Assembly: GCA_024275895.1 (NCBI GenBank)
Contig: JAJRYE010000025.1
Coordinates: forward strand, 1 to 64,000
Source of the DNA: Alphaproteobacteria bacterium
GTDB lineage: Bacteria > Pseudomonadota > Alphaproteobacteria > Rhizobiales > BM303
Length of the DNA: 64,000 bases
Direction of reading: 5' to 3'
The notes under the pieces: model-generated
The model's database searches: none
What the model was told of the DNA's origin: nothing
What the model saw: the letters and a program-made list of their open reading frames with translations, nothing else
Program-made: the position numbers and the translations under genes
In this document: piece after piece, positions 1 through 8,455 of the stretch
Layout of the letters: every line of letters begins with the position of its first letter
How positions within the stretch are numbered: position 1 is the first letter of the stretch

Positions 1-218
1 AAGGTGCGCGCAAGTGCCGCATCGGGGTCTTGTTCGTAGCCGATGAAAAATTCCCGGTAGGCGTTGACGACGCGCTTGGGCGTATCGAGCAATCCCTCGC
101 GGGCGGGGTCATCGCCGGCCCAGGCCAGCAGAGTGCGCACCGCGGCCTCGGCCTCATCGCGTGAGGGGCGCGCGGTTCCGGATTTGGCTTGTGAGACAGC
201 CTTGACAGCAGCATCCAT
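1..218 (-). CDS. folE: GTP cyclohydrolase I, N-terminal part (runs off window)
   Basis: Reading the minus strand from an ATG at 218 gives about 72 residues, beginning [12 protein letters not shown], with no stop before the window edge. The stretch [20 protein letters not shown] followed by [16 protein letters not shown] matches the N-terminal region of GTP cyclohydrolase I, which makes 7,8-dihydroneopterin triphosphate from GTP for folate synthesis. The catalytic zinc-binding part lies outside the window. A purine-rich AAGGAAAG sits about 12 bases before the start. The gene is divergent from nosZ and probably unrelated to it. Confidence 0.85.
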   Translation of the reverse strand, partial: MDAAVKAVSQAKSGTARPSRDEAEAAVRTLLAWAGDDPAREGLLDTPKRVVNAYREFFIGYEQDPDAALART

Positions 219-470
219 GCTCACGTCGTCTTTCCTTAGGTTTCTGGCGTTTTTCGCAGGTCGGGCCGGAAAAAAATCCGGACCTGACAAAAAGATCATA
301 GTCCTGAATTGATCCTGAATAAACGCAATTTGATACAGATTTCAGATTTGCTAGACCGGATATACTGCGCCGGCTCCATATCTTCAAGGAAAATGGCAGT
401 GCAGGTTGCCGTTCAACCGTGCCGCAACCCGGGGCGGGTGAGCTTTGATGCTCCCTTCCCCGTAAATTTC

Positions 471-518
471 TTGATAAATGTCAAAGACGTTGCCCCCCCC
501 GGGAGTAAACTCAATTGA
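471..518 (+). promoter_or_regulatory. FNR/NnrR-type operator and promoter of the nos operon
   Basis: TTGATAAATGTCAA at 471-484 is a perfect TTGA-N6-TCAA dyad, the form recognised by FNR, FixK, NnrR and Dnr proteins. A weak -10 candidate, TAAACT at 506-511, would start transcription near 518, placing the dyad centre about 41 bases upstream, the usual class II activator position. The resulting nosZ leader would be about 180 bases. The operator is seen directly; the regulator's identity and the start site are inferred. Confidence 0.55.
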
Positions 519-564
519 CGGTGGAGAATCTCTGCCTGAATTGACTTCGGGGCGGGCAAGGTGT

Positions 565-642
565 GCGGTTGGTTGCCGCGGTACCGGCCCCCGTTTCGTG
601 TGAGTGGTCTGAATGGGTCCGTAAAAGGCGGTTGGTTGCCGC
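565..642 (+). repeat. Two identical 15-base hairpin repeats in the nosZ leader
   Basis: GCGGTTGGTTGCCGC occurs at 565-579 and again, identical, at 628-642, 63 bases apart. Each copy can fold as a GCGG/CCGC stem with a 7-base loop. Both lie between the putative promoter and the nosZ start, so they would be in the mRNA leader. Their function is unknown. Confidence 0.6.
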
Positions 643-698
643 TTTTGCCGGGTGTTCGGGCCAAATCTCTGTTTTTTAAACAGTTAAGGGGAATAACA

Positions 699-2999
699 AT
701 GCGAAAGCACTTCATCAAGGCTCTCGCGTGTTCAGCGGCACTCAGTATCGGCGTAACAGCTGCCGGTTCGGTGTTTGCCCAGGATACGCTGGAGGATGTT
801 ATGAAAGCGCGCGGTCTGACACAGAAAGATGTGCTGGCGGCGGCGAAAACCTACGTGCCAACGGGGGGACGTGACGAGTTTATTGCCGTCAGTTCCGGCG
901 GTCAATCTGGCCAGATTTTCCTGTATGGCATCCCGTCCATGCGGATCTTGAAATATATCGGCGTGTTCACGCCCGAACCCTGGCAGGGTTATGGCTTTGA
1001 TGACGAATCAAAAGCCGTTTTGCATGCCGGCAATCTGATCAATGACAACCGGATCACCTTTGGCGATACGCATCATCCGGCGATTTCAGAGACCAATGGC
1101 GAATATGATGGCGAATATGTCTTCATCAACGACAAGGCCAATCCGCGTCTTGCCGTCATCGACATGAAAGACTTTGAAACCAAACAGATCGTCATCAACC
1201 CGATCATGTCTTCTGAGCATGGCGGCGCGTTTGTTTCGCCCAACACCGATTACATCATTGAGGCGACCCAGTATCCGGCGCCCCTGAACCGGAAATACAC
1301 ACCGCTGTCGAAATTCAACGAGGAATATCGCGGCGCTGTCACCTACTGGAAATTCAACCGCGAAAAGGGCCGCATTGATGTCGATGCTTCGTTCTCGCTT
1401 GAATTGCCGCCTTATTCGCAGGATCTGTCCGATTTCGGCAAGGGGCCGTCCGACGGCTGGACGCTCACCAACTCGTTCTGTTCCGAGCGTTATGTCGGCG
1501 GTATCGAAAAAGGGCGTCCGCCATTCGAGGCCGGGTGTTCGCAAAAAGACACCGACTTTGTCCATATGATCAACTGGAAAAGGGCGATCGAGATCGTCAA
1601 GGAAGGCAAGGCCGAGAAGATCAACGGTCATAACGTGATCATGATGAAGACCGCGATCAAGGAAGGCATTTTGTTCCTGATCCCCGAGCCCAAGAGCCCG
1701 CACGGGGTTGATGTCAGCCCGGACGGCAAGTTTTTCATCGTTTCGGGCAAGCTTGACACCCATGCCAGCGTCTACAGCTTCGAGAAGATTTTCAAGCTGA
1801 TCAAGGACAAGGATTATGCCGGCCGGGATCCTTATGGAATTCCGATTCTCGACCTGAAGAAATCTCTGCATCTGCAGCTTTCGGTTGGTCTGGGTCCGCT
1901 GCATACGCAGTATGATTCCAAGCCGTGCACGGTCTACACCTCAATCTATGTGGACAGCCAGGTGACCAAATGGGATTATTGTAAGGGCAAGGTGCTCGAC
2001 ACCATCAACATCCATTACAATATCGGCCATCTGATGACCATGGAAGGCGATTCGGTCAAACCGAAGGGCAAGTATCTGGTGGCACTCAACAAGCTGGCGA
2101 TTGACCGCTTTAATCCGGTTGGCCCGCTGCATCCGCAGAACCATCAGCTTATCGATATCTCCGGTGACAAGATGCAGTTGCTGTATGATATGCCGGTGCC
2201 GCTTGGCGAGCCGCATTATGCGGTGGCGATCAAGGCCGACAAGCTGAAACCCAAGGTCCGCTACAAACTGGGCTGGAACAGCCGCAAGGATCGCAAATCC
2301 AAGTACCGGACGCGTCCGGGACGGGAGAAGGTGGTGCGCAAGGATGGCGTAGTGCATGTTTACGGCACGCTGATCCGCTCGCATATCACGCCGGAAATCA
2401 TCGAGGTTGAAGAAGGTGAGACGGTTTCAATCCATATGACCAATGTGGAACGTGCCCAGGACGAAACCCATGGTTTCGCCATTTACGGCCATAATGTAAA
2501 CCTCTCGGTTGAGCCGGGCAAGACCGCCTCGGCAACCTTCAAGGTCAAGAACCCCGGTGTCTATCCTTACTATTGCACCGAGTTCTGCTCGGCGCTGCAT
2601 CTGGAAATGGAAGGTATTTTGCTGGTTCGGCCGAAAGGCATGAAAGCCACGAAAATCAAGTTCCAGGAAGGTCAGGTCTATACCGAAGCCGACTTCAAGA
2701 AACAGGTCAAAACCAATATCGCGACGCAAGGCGTTATCGACAGCGTTGTGAAGTTCATCACCGAGCGTAACTACAAGGACTTCCCGACGGTTGTCGGTCT
2801 TGTGGAAGATGCGGTCGAGCAGCTTGGTTTTGCCGCTGAGTCCAAGAAGAAGGCGGAAGACTTTGCTGCCAAGAAAGACTGGCAGAATGCCACTCTGTGG
2901 GCCCAGCAATGGTTCCAGTATCAGGTGAAAACGGCTGATATGGGGCTGCGCGCCAAGACGTATCTTGAGCAGAACGGCGCCAAGAAAGTGACTAAGTAA
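699..2999 (+). CDS. nosZ: Nitrous-oxide reductase, clade II (Sec-exported)
   Basis: Reduces N2O to N2 in the periplasm. The ATG at 699 follows AAGGGG and gives 766 residues beginning with a Sec-type signal peptide (MRKHFIKALACSAALS, ending near VFAQ). It has no twin-arginine motif, as expected for clade II. CuZ-type histidines are visible in DTHHP (H125, H126), SEHGGAF, SPHGVDVSP, GPLHTQYD and GEPHYA. The CuA site is C626-TEF-C630-SAL-H634-LE-M637. A cysteine-free tail of about 120 residues follows the CuA domain and lacks the haem domain found in some epsilonproteobacterial NosZ. Clade II is also supported by the downstream nosB, nosG and nosH genes. An in-frame upstream extension to 561 is possible but would bury the signal peptide. 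Confidence 0.97.
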   Translation: MRKHFIKALACSAALSIGVTAAGSVFAQDTLEDVMKARGLTQKDVLAAAKTYVPTGGRDEFIAVSSGGQSGQIFLYGIPSMRILKYIGVFTPEPWQGYGFDDESKAVLHAGNLINDNRITFGDTHHPAISETNGEYDGEYVFINDKANPRLAVIDMKDFETKQIVINPIMSSEHGGAFVSPNTDYIIEATQYPAPLNRKYTPLSKFNEEYRGAVTYWKFNREKGRIDVDASFSLELPPYSQDLSDFGKGPSDGWTLTNSFCSERYVGGIEKGRPPFEAGCSQKDTDFVHMINWKRAIEIVKEGKAEKINGHNVIMMKTAIKEGILFLIPEPKSPHGVDVSPDGKFFIVSGKLDTHASVYSFEKIFKLIKDKDYAGRDPYGIPILDLKKSLHLQLSVGLGPLHTQYDSKPCTVYTSIYVDSQVTKWDYCKGKVLDTINIHYNIGHLMTMEGDSVKPKGKYLVALNKLAIDRFNPVGPLHPQNHQLIDISGDKMQLLYDMPVPLGEPHYAVAIKADKLKPKVRYKLGWNSRKDRKSKYRTRPGREKVVRKDGVVHVYGTLIRSHITPEIIEVEEGETVSIHMTNVERAQDETHGFAIYGHNVNLSVEPGKTASATFKVKNPGVYPYYCTEFCSALHLEMEGILLVRPKGMKATKIKFQEGQVYTEADFKKQVKTNIATQGVIDSVVKFITERNYKDFPTVVGLVEDAVEQLGFAAESKKKAEDFAAKKDWQNATLWAQQWFQYQVKTADMGLRAKTYLEQNGAKKVTK

Positions 3000-3199
3000 C
3001 AGACTGGAAAGGTCTGTAAGTGCGAAAATCCGGGGGGCGGGTGAATTACCCGCCTCTCGTCTGTATTTACGAAGAGTTCCAGTGTATATAATGGCTGGGA
3101 TCGCCGGGACGGCGCCGTCCGGTCGTGCTGCACGAACAAGCGCAGTGATGGACAGGGCGTCTCCGGAAGAAAAAACTGCAGAATTTAAGGGTTATACGG
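3000..3199 (+). promoter_or_regulatory. nosZ-cytochrome intergenic region with hairpin and -10 box
   Basis: This 200-base gap holds a 7-bp GC stem with a 5-base loop (3036-3054) and no following T-run. A perfect TATAAT lies at 3087-3092, but no good -35 was found at 17-bp spacing. It could reduce read-through from nosZ and provide a secondary promoter for the accessory genes. No gene was recognised here. Confidence 0.3.
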
Positions 3200-4039
3200 A
3201 TGAAGATTGTGGGTTTCCTCGTCAAGTACGGCGTCTCGATGGCGGCCATCATTGTGTTTGTGGTTGGCATGAATTTCATGGCGGGCGTTTTGTACAAAAC
3301 CTCGCCCCTGCCCGAAGCTGCTGCACCGGTTGCCGCAAAGGCCGGCGCGAAGGAGCAGCAAAAGGCCGCTTCCGATACCGCTGCGCCGGGCGCGGCGACA
3401 AAAGTCGCGGCTGCTGCTCCTGCGGCGGCGCCGGCGAAGAAGAAAGTTTCCGTCAAACGGCTTTACCGGGTCTGCTCGGCGTGTCATGAGCGCCCGGGGC
3501 GGCGCAACAAGCCCGACAAACCGGCCATTCAGGACTATCCCAGCCTTTACGGGCAGGACGCCAAATATATGGAAGTTCAGGTGCGCGACATCATGTCGGG
3601 CAAGCGCGAGGGCGGTCTGAACGCCAATGGCGACAGGCGCGCGTCGCCTATGAAGGGCTCGCTGGTGACGGCCGAAGGCAAACCGAGGGTGACCCCGGAG
3701 CAAATCGCCCTGATCAGCAAATGGCTGTCAGAGAAAAAACCGCTTGAGAAGGCGGCGCCCGAAACGCCGGTTCCGGCAGAGCTTGTCGAGGAAGGCAAAG
3801 CCCTTTACAAGAAGAAGAATTGCCGCGCCTGTCATGGCAAGGCCGGTAAAAAACCTTTAAAGGGCTATCCGTTCCTTGCCGGTCAGAAGCAGGCCTATCT
3901 TGCCGCCCAGATCCTGGACATCAAAACCAGGGCGCGCACTAACGGCAAATCAAAAGCAATGTTCCCGTTCGTCAAGAAACTGACGGATGACCAGATCAAG
4001 GCGATCGCTGCCTATCTTTCGCAGGAAAAACACTCCTGA
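3200..4039 (+). CDS. Membrane-anchored diheme cytochrome c of the nos operon
   Basis: A 279-residue protein with an uncleaved N-terminal membrane segment (about residues 8-31), an Ala/Lys-rich linker (about 38-82) and two haem-binding motifs, C92-SA-C95-H96 and C208-RA-C211-H212. Candidate axial methionines are M151 and the SKAM methionine near the end. The tandem cytochrome c fold resembles the c4 family and the NosC proteins of clade II clusters. It probably passes electrons from the quinol pool or bc1 complex to NosZ at the membrane surface. It sits between nosZ and a second diheme cytochrome in the same direction. Confidence 0.85.
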   Translation: MKIVGFLVKYGVSMAAIIVFVVGMNFMAGVLYKTSPLPEAAAPVAAKAGAKEQQKAASDTAAPGAATKVAAAAPAAAPAKKKVSVKRLYRVCSACHERPGRRNKPDKPAIQDYPSLYGQDAKYMEVQVRDIMSGKREGGLNANGDRRASPMKGSLVTAEGKPRVTPEQIALISKWLSEKKPLEKAAPETPVPAELVEEGKALYKKKNCRACHGKAGKKPLKGYPFLAGQKQAYLAAQILDIKTRARTNGKSKAMFPFVKKLTDDQIKAIAAYLSQEKHS

Positions 4040-4071
4040 TACAAGAAGCAACCCAACCAGATTGGAGAAAA

Positions 4072-4836
4072 ATGATGAATAAAACCACTAAAATACTCGC
4101 GGCTGTGTTGAGCGCAGGCATTTTTGCCGGCGGATCGGCGATGGCCTGGAATGAAGGCGGCGGCGAACAGGACGAGGCCGAGAAAATCCTTGCGACCTTT
4201 GCCGGCAAAACCGATGCTGAAAAAGCCAAGATCAGGGAAGACGGCATTGCCGTTTACGAAGTGTGCTCGGCTTGCCACCTGCCCGAAGGCTGGGGCACCC
4301 AGGATGGTACATTTCCGCAGCTGGCGGGCCAGTCTTCCAACGTGATTATCAAGCAACTGGCCGATATTCGTGCCAAGAACCGCGATAATCCGACCATGTA
4401 TCCTTTTGCTCTGCCGAAAGAGATCAAGAATGCGGCGCCTGAAGTTGGCGGCGGTCCCTATGCGATTGCCGCGGTTGCGGCCTATATCTCCAAAATCCCA
4501 ATGAACCCGGCCAATGGCGTCGGCCCGGGCACGGATCTTGAGCATGGCAAGAAGCTGTACAAGGAAAATTGCGTGAAATGCCATGGCGAGAATGGCGAGG
4601 GGCACAGCGTTGAACATTTCCCGCTTATCCAGGGGCAGCATTTCAAATATCTCATTCGCCAGTTTGAATGGATCAGGGACGGAAAACGCCGCAATGCCAA
4701 TCCGGATATGGTCAAGCAGATCAATGGTTTTTCTGACCGGGATATGACGGCGGTGATCGATTATGTTTCACGCCTGAAACCGCCGAAGGAAAAACTGGCG
4801 CCAAGCGCGGACTGGATCAATCCGGACTTCGACTAG
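4072..4836 (+). CDS. Periplasmic diheme cytochrome c of the nos operon
   Basis: A 254-residue protein starting at an ATGATG preceded by TTGGAG. A signal peptide ends near residue 25 (GGSAMA). Two haem motifs are present: C65-SA-C68-H69 and C167-VK-C170-H171. It shares the two-domain layout of the preceding cytochrome and lies 32 bases after it, but is soluble rather than anchored. It is a likely second electron carrier to NosZ, comparable in role to NosC1/NosC2. The electron route is inferred from position. Confidence 0.85.
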   Translation: MMNKTTKILAAVLSAGIFAGGSAMAWNEGGGEQDEAEKILATFAGKTDAEKAKIREDGIAVYEVCSACHLPEGWGTQDGTFPQLAGQSSNVIIKQLADIRAKNRDNPTMYPFALPKEIKNAAPEVGGGPYAIAAVAAYISKIPMNPANGVGPGTDLEHGKKLYKENCVKCHGENGEGHSVEHFPLIQGQHFKYLIRQFEWIRDGKRRNANPDMVKQINGFSDRDMTAVIDYVSRLKPPKEKLAPSADWINPDFD

Positions 4837-4863
4837 AACTGAAGTTCCAGGTACCGGGAAATT

Positions 4864-4891
4864 GTCTGCCGGCCTTGCAAAGCCGGCGGAC
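4864..4891 (+). promoter_or_regulatory. Intercistronic hairpin before nosB
   Basis: GTCTGCCGGC (4864-4873) and GCCGGCGGAC (4882-4891) form a 10-bp stem, with one G-U pair, around an 8-base loop. It lies just after the cytochrome gene and 9 bases before the nosB start. There is no T-run, so it is more likely an mRNA-stabilising or attenuating element than a full terminator. Confidence 0.45.
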
Positions 4892-4900
4892 GTTTAAGAC

Positions 4901-6214
4901 ATGGACGGGATTCTGAATAAAATGAGTGATCAAACCAATTCAAGGCGCGGGCTCGTGGTCAAGGGGCTTGTCAGCGTCGCGATTCTTTTGCTGGTCGTCA
5001 TCTATTTCGTGCCGATCTGGTGGGTGTCGCTGACCGCGCCGCAATATCCCAAGGAAGCTTTTCCCGACGGGGTCCGCATCATGTTCGGTATGAACGGTGT
5101 GTTCAACGGCTGCAAATTGCAGGGCAAGGCCGAGATTCAGGAGGATGAGGCGGTTGATTGCGTGCATGAGATGGATGCGATCAATCATTTTGTCGGAATG
5201 TATCCCATTGCCTCCGGCGGCGTTCTGGAAAAGGCCTTTTCACCGTTTTTGCTGTCCATGCTGGGGGTCATGCTCATCGGCTTCATGATTTTCAATCCCC
5301 GGCGGCGAATTCTCGTTATGAGTATCGGATTTTTCGCTATTGCCGTGTGGATGGCGATGACGTTTTTCATGAATGGTGGTTTGCGCTATCAAAGCGCCGA
5401 TTACCTCTCGGCTCTCGTCACGGCTCTGGGGCAGGGGCACGAGGAGGCGGGCGAGGATATCAGCCCGATTATCGCCAGGCTGAGAGAATCGCTGCAAACC
5501 AGCGGCGAGAGTTCCCTGAGTTCGCGCGCCGAGGTCATGGCTTCGGTGAAAAGAAGCGGTCAGAAGGGGCTGAAAGAAGCGCTCGACAAGCTGCACAAGG
5601 GTTCGAAAGCCGAAAAAGGTAAAAGCCTGAAAGAAATTCTGGCCGAGGCCAAGGAAAGCAAACTCAGTGGCAAACAGCAGAGCATCCTGATCCTGAAACA
5701 GATTTATGAATCGGGCCAGATGCGCAAACCTAAAAATGAGCGGCGGCCCTGGGCCGAAAACAACTGGCAGACCCTGTTCTGGCATTATTCGGAAAATCTG
5801 GGACGCTGGTTTAATAATCCGGCTGAAATCAAACCTCTGGTCAAAATCATGACCACGGCCGGATATCTGCTGTTTGGAGGCATTCTGGCGGGGATGGTGC
5901 TTATGGTTTTTGCCGGACGCAACAATAGCAGCGCCTTCTACTGGCTGCTGGTTCTGGTGCCGGTTCTGCTGCCCGTGTTCTTCCTGGTTGAATACGCCTC
6001 CTGGCTGTGGTGGTATGGCCATTCCATGAACGCCATGGGCGCGTTTTCCCTCAAACCCTTCATGCCGACGGTGTTTGGCCAGGGCAAGGTGGCGCAGTTC
6101 GCCACGCATTCTTACCCCTCATACGGTTTTGGCCTGATGCTTCTGTTTTCGGTTTTGCTGGCGCTGGCCGGGTTGATCCGCCGCAAGCAGATGAAGGAAG
6201 AGGCCGGGGCCTGA
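4901..6214 (+). CDS. nosB: NosB-like membrane protein of clade II nos clusters
   Basis: A 437-residue integral membrane protein, or 430 residues if the in-frame ATG at 4922 is used; neither start has a strong ribosome site. One N-terminal membrane segment is followed by a periplasmic stretch with SLTAPQYPKEAF and INHFVGMYPI, then two more segments. A long charged, helix-rich region (about residues 165-310) and three or four C-terminal membrane segments follow. The position between the cytochromes and nosD, and the membrane plan, fit NosB, a clade II marker of unproven function. The hydrophilic middle region is long. Confidence 0.75.
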   Translation: MDGILNKMSDQTNSRRGLVVKGLVSVAILLLVVIYFVPIWWVSLTAPQYPKEAFPDGVRIMFGMNGVFNGCKLQGKAEIQEDEAVDCVHEMDAINHFVGMYPIASGGVLEKAFSPFLLSMLGVMLIGFMIFNPRRRILVMSIGFFAIAVWMAMTFFMNGGLRYQSADYLSALVTALGQGHEEAGEDISPIIARLRESLQTSGESSLSSRAEVMASVKRSGQKGLKEALDKLHKGSKAEKGKSLKEILAEAKESKLSGKQQSILILKQIYESGQMRKPKNERRPWAENNWQTLFWHYSENLGRWFNNPAEIKPLVKIMTTAGYLLFGGILAGMVLMVFAGRNNSSAFYWLLVLVPVLLPVFFLVEYASWLWWYGHSMNAMGAFSLKPFMPTVFGQGKVAQFATHSYPSYGFGLMLLFSVLLALAGLIRRKQMKEEAGA

Positions 6215-6237
6215 AACTCTTTGTGAAGAGGTGCGTT

Positions 6238-7656
6238 GTGTCTGGTTTGCGCTTGTCTGTCCTCCTTGCCGCGTTCGGCCTTCTCGTTTTGTCCGGCCTT
6301 GCGGGCGGCGGGGCGGCGCGGGCCGGAAATATGGGGCCGCTGCAAGAGCTGATTGACGCGGCTGAAGAAAATGCGGTGATCGTTCTGGAACCGGGGGTCT
6401 ATAGCGGTCCGGCGGTGATCACCCGCCCGCTGACGATTGATGGCCGGGGCAAGGCGACAGTTGATGGCGGTGGCAAGGGATCGGTGATTATCCTGCGGAC
6501 AGACGGCGCCACGGTGAAAAATCTGCGGCTGATCAATTCGGGCGATCAGCACAATGATCTTGACGCCGGGGTGCTGGTGCGCGGCGATTTCAATGTCATC
6601 AAGGATAATATCATTGAAGAATGCCTGTTCGGCGTTGATTTGCAGCAATCAAGCAATAACATCGTGCGGCGCAACCACATATCGTCAAAAAGCGATGCCT
6701 CGCTCGGGGTGAAGGGCGACGCCATCCGTCTCTGGTACAGCCGCAACAACAAGATCATGGATAATGTCATCACCAAATCCCGCGATCTGGTGGTGTGGTA
6801 TTCGGCCGATAATATCATTAGCGGCAACAAGGTGAGCGATCGCCGCTATGGCCTGCATTTCATGTATTCACGCTATAATCTGGTGGAAAACAACCAGTTC
6901 TGGCGCAATGCCGTCGGTATATTTTTGATGTATTCCGACAGCGTGGTTGTGCGCAAGAACAGGGTTTTCAGGGCGCAGGGTCCGGCCGGGGTCGGAATCG
7001 GCTTCAAGGAAGCCAGCAATATGGAGATCACCGATAACGAAATTCTCTATAACAGCACGGGGCTTTATCTCGATGTCTCGCCGTTCCAGCCTGACACCAC
7101 GAACCGGATTTACCGCAACACCATTGCCTTTAACGATACGGGGGCCAAATTCCTCAATGACTGGACGGGGAATTTGTTCACCGACAATATCTTTTCAAAC
7201 AATATCCGTCATGTCACGGTTTCAACCTTCGCCAGCGCCAAACGCAATATCTGGGAGGCCAATTACTGGGACGATTACGAGGGTTTTGATCAGGACGGGG
7301 ACGGGTTTGGCGACCGGCCCTACCGGTTGATGGTTTATGCCGACCGGATCTTGATGGATGTTCCTAATGCCGATTTTTTTAACGGGACGCCAATCCTGTC
7401 GATGTTTGACTTCATGGAGCGGCTGGCGCCGTTTACCAAACCACTTTTGATGCTGGAGGACAAGGAGCCGCGGATGGCGCGCAAGTTTACGCCCCGCACG
7501 GCGGCTCCGAGCGGTGAGGAGACAAATGTCGGCAAAACCCTGGAGGTTTTCGGTGCCAATACCAACGCAAGGACGAAGGCCGGCACCAGTATGAACCAAA
7601 ATGATCCCTTCGGGCTTAACGATCCCAATATCGGGTATTTAAAGACACCAAAATGA
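6238..7656 (+). CDS. nosD: NosD, periplasmic beta-helix maturation protein
   Basis: Needed for assembly of the NosZ copper-sulfide (CuZ) centre, working with the NosFY ABC transporter. The chosen start is GTG 6238, preceded by AAGAGG; it gives 472 residues with a signal peptide (SVLLAAFGLLVLSGLAGG). GTG 6223 is an alternative. The body carries repeated N/D-rich short turns such as NNIVRRNHISS and NNKIMDNVI, typical of the right-handed parallel beta-helix (CASH) fold. The C-terminal 80 residues are not repetitive. It begins just after the nosB stop. Confidence 0.93.
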   Translation: MSGLRLSVLLAAFGLLVLSGLAGGGAARAGNMGPLQELIDAAEENAVIVLEPGVYSGPAVITRPLTIDGRGKATVDGGGKGSVIILRTDGATVKNLRLINSGDQHNDLDAGVLVRGDFNVIKDNIIEECLFGVDLQQSSNNIVRRNHISSKSDASLGVKGDAIRLWYSRNNKIMDNVITKSRDLVVWYSADNIISGNKVSDRRYGLHFMYSRYNLVENNQFWRNAVGIFLMYSDSVVVRKNRVFRAQGPAGVGIGFKEASNMEITDNEILYNSTGLYLDVSPFQPDTTNRIYRNTIAFNDTGAKFLNDWTGNLFTDNIFSNNIRHVTVSTFASAKRNIWEANYWDDYEGFDQDGDGFGDRPYRLMVYADRILMDVPNADFFNGTPILSMFDFMERLAPFTKPLLMLEDKEPRMARKFTPRTAAPSGEETNVGKTLEVFGANTNARTKAGTSMNQNDPFGLNDPNIGYLKTPK

Positions 7657-7687
7657 TCCTTGTTTTTTCAGATATGGGCATATTGCC

Positions 7688-8455
7688 ATGAGCAATGCAG
7701 GCAAACCAGCGAAACAACCGGCTGGCAAGAAAACAGTCTCGCGCATCCAAAGGGAAAAGCGCCGCGCCTTTTTGCGCTCCATTGTAGCGGGCTCGGCGAC
7801 GATAGGTCTTGGTCTTGCCGGTTACGCGCCGGTTTTGCGGGCAAAGGAAAAACGTCTGCGGCCGCCCGGCGCGCTCGACGAGAGGGAGTATCTGGCTTCA
7901 TGCATCAAATGCGGTCAGTGCATTCAGGTCTGTCCGGTCGAGGCGATTGTTCTGGCCGATATCTGGGACGGGTTCGGCTACGGAGTGCCGCATATCGAGG
8001 CGCGGGTGCAGGCTTGTGATTTTGCCTGTGACACGCCGCAATGCGTGCTGGCCTGCCCGACCGGATCGCTGAGCCATGATCTGGATACCAAGGAACAGGT
8101 GCGCATGGGGCTGGCGCGGCTCTCAAGGCCCGATGCCTGCCTGGCGCGTCAGGGCAAGGGGTTCAAGGGGATTGCGCGCGAGAAGGGCCTGCATCGCTAT
8201 ATCAAGGTTGACCGCTGGAATCCGATTAAGATCGCCGATCATCCCTATGATATCGAGCTGTGTGATTTATGCGTGCGTGAATGCCCGATCAAGGACGCCA
8301 TATCGTTGCAGCCGATGAGCGATGATCCGGCTGACAAAAGGCGTACGCCGGTGGTGCATGAGGCCTGTGTCGGATGCGGGATGTGTGAAATGATCTGCCC
8401 GGTTGAACCGGCCTGCATCGTCATTGATGCCCGTAAAATGTGGGGGCAGTCATGA
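7688..8455 (+). CDS. nosG: NosG, Tat-exported four-cluster ferredoxin (NapG-like)
   Basis: A 255-residue iron-sulfur protein with a twin-arginine signal (KRRAFLRSIVAG, from residue 25). Cysteine sets for four [4Fe-4S] clusters are visible: C72/C75/C78/C82; C110/C114/C119/C123; the CDLCVREC set; and the CVGCGMC set. NapG/NosG proteins pair with a NapH/NosH membrane protein to move electrons from menaquinol or quinol to periplasmic reductases. This one overlaps nosH by four bases (ATGA), which supports a complex. Confidence 0.92.
   Translation: MSNAGKPAKQPAGKKTVSRIQREKRRAFLRSIVAGSATIGLGLAGYAPVLRAKEKRLRPPGALDEREYLASCIKCGQCIQVCPVEAIVLADIWDGFGYGVPHIEARVQACDFACDTPQCVLACPTGSLSHDLDTKEQVRMGLARLSRPDACLARQGKGFKGIAREKGLHRYIKVDRWNPIKIADHPYDIELCDLCVRECPIKDAISLQPMSDDPADKRRTPVVHEACVGCGMCEMICPVEPACIVIDARKMWGQS

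Noticed and set aside
303..338. Further FNR-like sites (TTGATCCTGAATAA and TTGATACAGATTTC)
   Set aside because: Only the left half matches; the right half departs from TCAA.
1086..1904. A 272-residue minus-strand frame inside nosZ
   Set aside because: Arg/Asp/His-rich shadow of a strongly coding GC-rich gene; many such frames occur antisense to real genes here.
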